The translations under genes were made by a program, and so were the position numbers. The notes under the pieces are model-generated. The model was not told where the DNA came from. It worked only from the letters and a program-made list of their open reading frames with translations, and did no database searches. From Deltaproteobacteria bacterium (GTDB lineage: Bacteria; Myxococcota_A; Polyangia; Polyangiales; JADJMO01), in assembly GCA_025363655.1 (NCBI GenBank), contig JANYDK010000073.1:62001-126000 (forward strand): a stretch of DNA of 64,000 bases. The letters are read 5' to 3'. Shown piece by piece: positions 60,037 through 64,000 of this stretch. Each line of letters opens with the position of its first letter. Within the stretch, counting starts at the first letter, position 1.

Positions 60037-60975
60037 TCAGGCGCGCGCGCCGAAGATGGCGATGGCGGCGCCGAAGAGGACGATGCCGCCGCCGATCATC
60101 TCGATTCCGGTCGGCGCGGCGTGCATCGCCACGGCCGCGATGACCAGCCCACCGATGGTTTCGCCCGGTGAAATGAGGGCGACGGTCGACGGCGAGAGCG
60201 TGCGTGAGCCGATTTGCACCAGCGTGTGACCGACGAGGGTCGGGAGGAGCGCGAGCCCGGCGATGGCGAGGAGCGCGTTGCCCGGAAGTGGAAATCGAAC
60301 GCCGGCGGTGGGCACGAAGAGGAGCGCGAGCGCGAGAACGATGCCGGCGGATCCGTAGACCGTGGCGGCGTAGGCGTGCGGTGCCATCACATCCTTTAGC
60401 GTACGCGCCGAGGCGACGTAGAGGCCGTAGACGACGACCGCGGCAACGACGATCAGATCACCGAGCAGCCGATGCTCTCCCGACCCGGCGCCGCGCGCGA
60501 CGACGAAGGCGCCGACCGTCGCGATGAAGACGCCGATCGACTCAAGCCTCGTCGGCACGATGCGGTGAATGACGAAGGCCCAGACGACCACGCTCATCGG
60601 CTCGAGTGAGACCAGCGAGATGCCGGCGGGGAGCGAGGTGAGGTCGAGACCGACGAGAAAAAGCGCAAAATGCAGCGCCAAAAGCGTTCCGGCGCCGAAG
60701 ACGCGGGCGAGGTCGCGGCCGGGAATCGCGCGAATGGCCTTGGTGACGCCGCCGACGTCGAGGAGGAAGAGCAGGAGCGTCGCGACGAGGCACCGACCGA
60801 AGGCGATGATCATCGGATCGGCAGGACGGGCGTAGCGCGCGAAGGGCGAGGCAGTGGCGAAGGCAGCGCTCCCGATGAGGACGAAGAGCGCGCGTCTCGA
60901 CGCCGAAACCGACGCCGTAGCCGTGGAAGGCGGGCTGGAGGCTCGCGGTTCGTTCGGCTCACGGGGCTCGCGCAC
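60037..60975 (-). CDS. EamA/DMT-family transporter
   Basis: 312 residues with ten helices in two EamA repeats: the first with LIGSAAFATASPFARYARPADPMIIAFGRCL and ISLVSLEPMSVVVWAF, the second with VGHTLVQIGSRTLSPSTVALISPGETIGGLVIAAV. These fit the drug/metabolite exporter group. Substrate unknown. It is convergent with the esterase gene, 19 bp apart. Confidence 0.87.
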   Translation of the reverse strand: MREPREPNEPRASSPPSTATASVSASRRALFVLIGSAAFATASPFARYARPADPMIIAFGRCLVATLLLFLLDVGGVTKAIRAIPGRDLARVFGAGTLLALHFALFLVGLDLTSLPAGISLVSLEPMSVVVWAFVIHRIVPTRLESIGVFIATVGAFVVARGAGSGEHRLLGDLIVVAAVVVYGLYVASARTLKDVMAPHAYAATVYGSAGIVLALALLFVPTAGVRFPLPGNALLAIAGLALLPTLVGHTLVQIGSRTLSPSTVALISPGETIGGLVIAAVAMHAAPTGIEMIGGGIVLFGAAIAIFGARA

Positions 60976-61040
60976 GGAAGCTCGGCTCTTAGCGCAAAGC
61001 CACGCGGAGCGACCCTGCCAAGTTGCGATACCCTTCCGGC

Positions 61041-63254
61041 ATGGCGGAGAAGTTCGAGAAGTTGCTGAAGGCCCAGAAGAGCTCGGACACCCTCCCGGAC
61101 GTCGACGGCGTGACCCTCGAACGGGTCAGCGCTGGAACGCAAGCCGATCCGCCGACGTTGGTGCGCGAGCCGAAGCCGGCGCTACGGGATGGCGCCGCCG
61201 ATCCGAGCTCGAAGCCGGCGCCCGTCGACGTCGCCCCCGCACCCCTCGACGAGCGCGGCTTCGGCGAGCGATATCACTCACGCTCGGTGCTCGGCGAAGG
61301 AGGCATGGGCGAGGTCCGTCTCTGCCGCGATCGCCGCATCGGTCGCGACGTGGCGATGAAGATCATCCGCCCCGGCTCCGGCTCGCGATCGGACCTGCGC
61401 CTGCGTTTCGAGCGTGAGGCGCGTGTACAGGGCCAGCTCGAGCACCCGGCGATCGTGCCCGTCTACGATCTCGGCATCGGCGAGGACGGCGCCGCCTTCT
61501 TCACGATGAAGCGCCTGCGCGGAAAGACGTTCGAAGAGATCATCGCCACCGTTCGTGAAGGGCAGGAAGGAGCCTCCGAGGCCGAACAGCACACGCCGCG
61601 CCGCCTCTTGACCGCCTTCGTCCAGCTCTCCCTCGCCGTCGCCTTCGCGCACTCGCGCGGCGTGCTCCACCGCGATTTGAAGCCCGCGAACCTCATGCTC
61701 GGCGACTTCGGCGAGGTCTACGTCCTCGACTGGGGTCTCGCCAAGCTCCTCGGCGACAACACCATCGAGACCGAAGGATCGGTGCCCGAGTCGCTGCGCG
61801 GGGCGAATGGCGTGAACGGCGTGAACGGCGTGAATGGCGCGAGTGAGACGCGTGCTCGCCTCGAGACCGACGAGACGCAGGAGCTGTCGGCGAAGAACCT
61901 CGCCCACGTCGCCCCGCCGACCGCGAGCGGCACGATCATGGGAACGCCGGGGTACATGGCGCCCGAACAAGTGCGGGGCGATCTCCATCTCCTCGATCCG
62001 CGCACCGACATCTATGCGCTGGGGGCGATTCTCTTCGAGCTCCTCACCACCACGCCGCTGCACGGGCGTGACGTCTCGCAAGAGATGGTGCTGGTGAACA
62101 CGCTCGCTGGCGTCGAGGCGCGGCCCTCCCTGCGGACGCCCGAGCGCGCCGTGCCTCCCGAGCTGGAGGAAATTCTCGTCCGCGCCACCGCGCTCGATCC
62201 GGAAGACCGTTTTCCCTCGGTGCGTGCGATGGTCGACGAGCTCGAGCGCTATCTCGATGGCGATCGCGACACCGCGCGTCGTCGTGAGCTCGCCGCCGAG
62301 CACGCTGCGCGCGCGGAAGAAGCCGCCGTTCGCGCGACGACGCTGGCCTCGGAGGGCAAGCAGCTCGTCGGCGCAGGCGTCCAACGCGCACGTGCCGAGG
62401 CGATCGGCGAGGTCAACCGCGCCCTCGCGCTCGATCCGACGCACGCCGGTGCGGTGACGACGATGCTCCGGCTGCTCGTCGAGGTTCCACGTGAGGTGCC
62501 GCCCGAGGTCGAAGAGGAGTTCGAGGCCACGCTCCGTCAGCGTCGCCTCGAGACCGAGCGCGTCGGTTCGCTCGGCTATCTCACCTGGATCGTCTGCGCG
62601 CCGTTCCTTCTCTGGATGGGAATTCGCCACGTTCCCGCGCTGATCGTGCTCGGCGTCGCCATCGCCACCGCCTTCGGCGTCGCGCGTCTCATCGGTCGCG
62701 GCACGCTCGACGATCGCAAGGGCGGCGCGCTCGTCTTCGTCGCCAGCACCATCGCGGCGGGCGTCTCTTCCCTCATCTTCGGACCGCTGGTGATGATCCC
62801 CGGCCTCATCGCCTCCAACACGCTCTTCTTCGCCATGCACGAGCCGCGGCTCCGCACCGTGAAGCTCTTCCTCCTCGGAGGGACCGCCGCGATCGGATTG
62901 CCGCTCATTCTCGAGCTCTGCGGCGTCCTCCCGCCCTCGATGAGCTTCCACGACGGCGTCATCACGCTGCTGCCGCGCATGGCCGATTTCCCCAAGGTGC
63001 CGGCCTTCGCCTTCCTCACCATCGCCAGTCTCGCGATCGTGATCGTGCCCTCGCTGCTCGTCGCGCGCACGAGGCGCGAAGCCCAGCAGTCCGATCGCCG
63101 CGTCTTCCTCCATCTCTGGCACCTACGTCAGTTCATTCCCGATCAGGCGCGCGGGGCCTCGCAGCTCGCGGCCGTCAGTGGGCCAGCCTTCGATCCGCTC
63201 TGTCCGACGAACCATCCGCTCGTCGAAAGGTTCTGGAAGCACGCCAAGTCATGA
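61041..63254 (+). CDS. Ser/Thr protein kinase with C-terminal membrane domain
   Basis: 737 residues. The kinase domain shows GEGGMGEVRLCRD, AMKII, catalytic GVLHRDLKPANLML (~209), VLDWGLAK in place of the DFG motif (~230), and GTPGYMAPEQVRG. An insert between beta strands carries a VNGVNGVNG repeat. A helical linker follows from ~410 to 500. Then come about five or six membrane helices (LGYLTWIVCAPFLLWMGI, LIVLGVAIATAFGVARLI, VFVASTIAAGVSSLIFGPLVMI, LLGGTAAIGLPLILELCGV and FAFLTIASLAIVIVPSLLV) and a short cytoplasmic tail. This layout is common in myxobacteria. Its target cannot be read. Confidence 0.92.
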   Translation: MAEKFEKLLKAQKSSDTLPDVDGVTLERVSAGTQADPPTLVREPKPALRDGAADPSSKPAPVDVAPAPLDERGFGERYHSRSVLGEGGMGEVRLCRDRRIGRDVAMKIIRPGSGSRSDLRLRFEREARVQGQLEHPAIVPVYDLGIGEDGAAFFTMKRLRGKTFEEIIATVREGQEGASEAEQHTPRRLLTAFVQLSLAVAFAHSRGVLHRDLKPANLMLGDFGEVYVLDWGLAKLLGDNTIETEGSVPESLRGANGVNGVNGVNGASETRARLETDETQELSAKNLAHVAPPTASGTIMGTPGYMAPEQVRGDLHLLDPRTDIYALGAILFELLTTTPLHGRDVSQEMVLVNTLAGVEARPSLRTPERAVPPELEEILVRATALDPEDRFPSVRAMVDELERYLDGDRDTARRRELAAEHAARAEEAAVRATTLASEGKQLVGAGVQRARAEAIGEVNRALALDPTHAGAVTTMLRLLVEVPREVPPEVEEEFEATLRQRRLETERVGSLGYLTWIVCAPFLLWMGIRHVPALIVLGVAIATAFGVARLIGRGTLDDRKGGALVFVASTIAAGVSSLIFGPLVMIPGLIASNTLFFAMHEPRLRTVKLFLLGGTAAIGLPLILELCGVLPPSMSFHDGVITLLPRMADFPKVPAFAFLTIASLAIVIVPSLLVARTRREAQQSDRRVFLHLWHLRQFIPDQARGASQLAAVSGPAFDPLCPTNHPLVERFWKHAKS

Positions 63255-63297
63255 TGTGCCGACGGTTGGCATGCATGCTGCTTTTTCCCTGAGCAAC

Positions 63298-64000
63298 ATG
63301 CGCATGGCACACACTGGCCGCCCGCTCCTTGCTCTTCTCTCCGTCCTCTCCCTGGCTGCCTCCGGCGTTCTCGCCGGCTGCGGAGGCAAGACCACCGATG
63401 GAACGACGGTGATCATCGATCCGGGGAAGCAGGTCACCGGCTTCCACTCGTACACGCTCACCATCGACGATGCGTCCATCGACTGGACGGGAGGCGGTGG
63501 CGGCGGCTCGTGGGGGAAGGCCGGCTCGAAGGGCTACCGCACGCGCATCGATCTCGACAACGGGTTCGGCAACGCGACGAAGAAGGCAGGGGCGGCGATC
63601 GTGCCCTCGTTCGGCGAACCCATCGGCATGGGAGGCGTGTTCGCCAACCCGCTCGTGCTCCTCGGCGACACGTCTTCGAGCACCGGCTCCGGCCTCTCGA
63701 TCTCCTCGCGCTCCGACGGCTACAACGTCTCGGAGATCTACGGCAACTTCACCTTCCAGCTCGACGCGCGCGGCGTGCCGACTTCGGGGACGGCCACCGG
63801 CACCGCCAATTCGTTCGCCGGCGACGTCGGCGCGATGGGCAAGGCGAGCATGCACTTCACGATCGCACCCGACGCCGATGCACCGATGGTCGGAGCCTCC
63901 GCAGTCGCCGGCTTCGGCGCGGTCGCGCTGCCATGGGACGAGCGCACGATCTATTTCAGCGAGCCCTACGAAGAGCAGCTGACGCTGGCGACCCTCGGCA
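63298..64000 (+). CDS. Lipoprotein of unknown function, truncated by the window end
   Basis: An ATG (with another ATG six bases on) opens a frame that runs to the window end, so the gene is incomplete at its 3' side. The signal peptide has LLALLSVLSLAASGVLAGC, a clean lipobox LAGC at ~residue 28. The exported part has a Gly run (TGGGGGGSW), YRTRIDLDNGFGNATKKAG and alternating strands, rather like a beta-sandwich. No family is recognised. It is 43 bp after the kinase gene, same strand, perhaps its operon. Confidence 0.75.
   Translation, partial: MRMAHTGRPLLALLSVLSLAASGVLAGCGGKTTDGTTVIIDPGKQVTGFHSYTLTIDDASIDWTGGGGGGSWGKAGSKGYRTRIDLDNGFGNATKKAGAAIVPSFGEPIGMGGVFANPLVLLGDTSSSTGSGLSISSRSDGYNVSEIYGNFTFQLDARGVPTSGTATGTANSFAGDVGAMGKASMHFTIAPDADAPMVGASAVAGFGAVALPWDERTIYFSEPYEEQLTLATLG

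Noticed and set aside
61278-63122. 614-codon minus-strand frame
   Set aside because: Antisense to the membrane Ser/Thr kinase; Glu/Arg/Asp-rich low-complexity sequence without fold motifs.
1-64000. tRNA and rRNA genes
   Set aside because: Reading both strands I saw no cloverleaf with TTCRA loop or conserved rRNA segment; a covariance-model scan would be needed to be certain.

Overview
The window looks like chromosome of a large-genome, G+C-rich, Gram-negative predator-type bacterium of the Myxococcota, most likely class Polyangia (a Labilithrix- or Sorangium-like lineage). This is inferred from gene style, not from a marker gene: there are no rRNA or tRNA genes here. The clues are two FHA-domain sigma-54 activators, two Hanks-type Ser/Thr kinases, abundant lipoproteins, C-terminal sorting tails of the MYXO-CTERM kind, a Lys/Ala-rich histone-like protein, and very tight packing with many 1-17 nt overlaps on both strands.

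Region 1 (1-8.3 kb) opens with the edge of a locus that resembles type VI secretion regulation: a protein with three copies of an unfamiliar ~68-residue module, a TagH-like FHA protein, a convergent FHA/sigma-54 activator and a divergent degenerate receiver protein, followed by a 42-bp tandem repeat. Next is a three-gene unit of a sigma-70-like factor, an acidic small protein and an ImmA/IrrE-type metallopeptidase.

Region 2 (8.4-24 kb) is accessory in character. It holds an overlapping trio of HEPN-like protein, KGGVGR-variant ParA-like ATPase and a second P-loop ATPase, which is the best candidate here for an undescribed conflict system. It also holds a TPR protein, a decayed ParDE toxin-antitoxin locus, an XPB-like helicase with its Bax1/DUF790 nuclease partner, a divergent SWIM-SNF2 helicase, and a SUKH-family gene that has run into a truncated pectate lyase gene on the other strand. 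Small hypotheticals and an unusual pair of 20-bp-phased motif arrays follow.

Region 3 (24-42 kb) is mostly envelope and signalling: lipoproteins, a subtilase fused to a lipoprotein-like tail, an SGNH/MBOAT acyl-transfer pair, a histone H1-like gene with a long leader and a strong terminator, DUF3105 and DUF2330-like secreted proteins, a membrane Ser/Thr kinase, an FGE-like protein, a second FHA/sigma-54 activator and an outer-membrane barrel.

Region 4 (42-64 kb) is housekeeping and metabolism: CyaY, ApaG, a PLP decarboxylase, a TetR/P450 divergon with a likely operator, UdgX, an FAD oxidoreductase with an ECF41-type sigma factor, MarR/Fpg back to back, a fatty-acid transporter with a zinc-ribbon protein, a HEAT-methyltransferase/HD/YbaK operon, an M20 amidohydrolase, MFS and EamA transporters, an esterase, a second membrane kinase and a lipoprotein cut by the window end. 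Start codons and functions were judged by reading only; no database search was possible.
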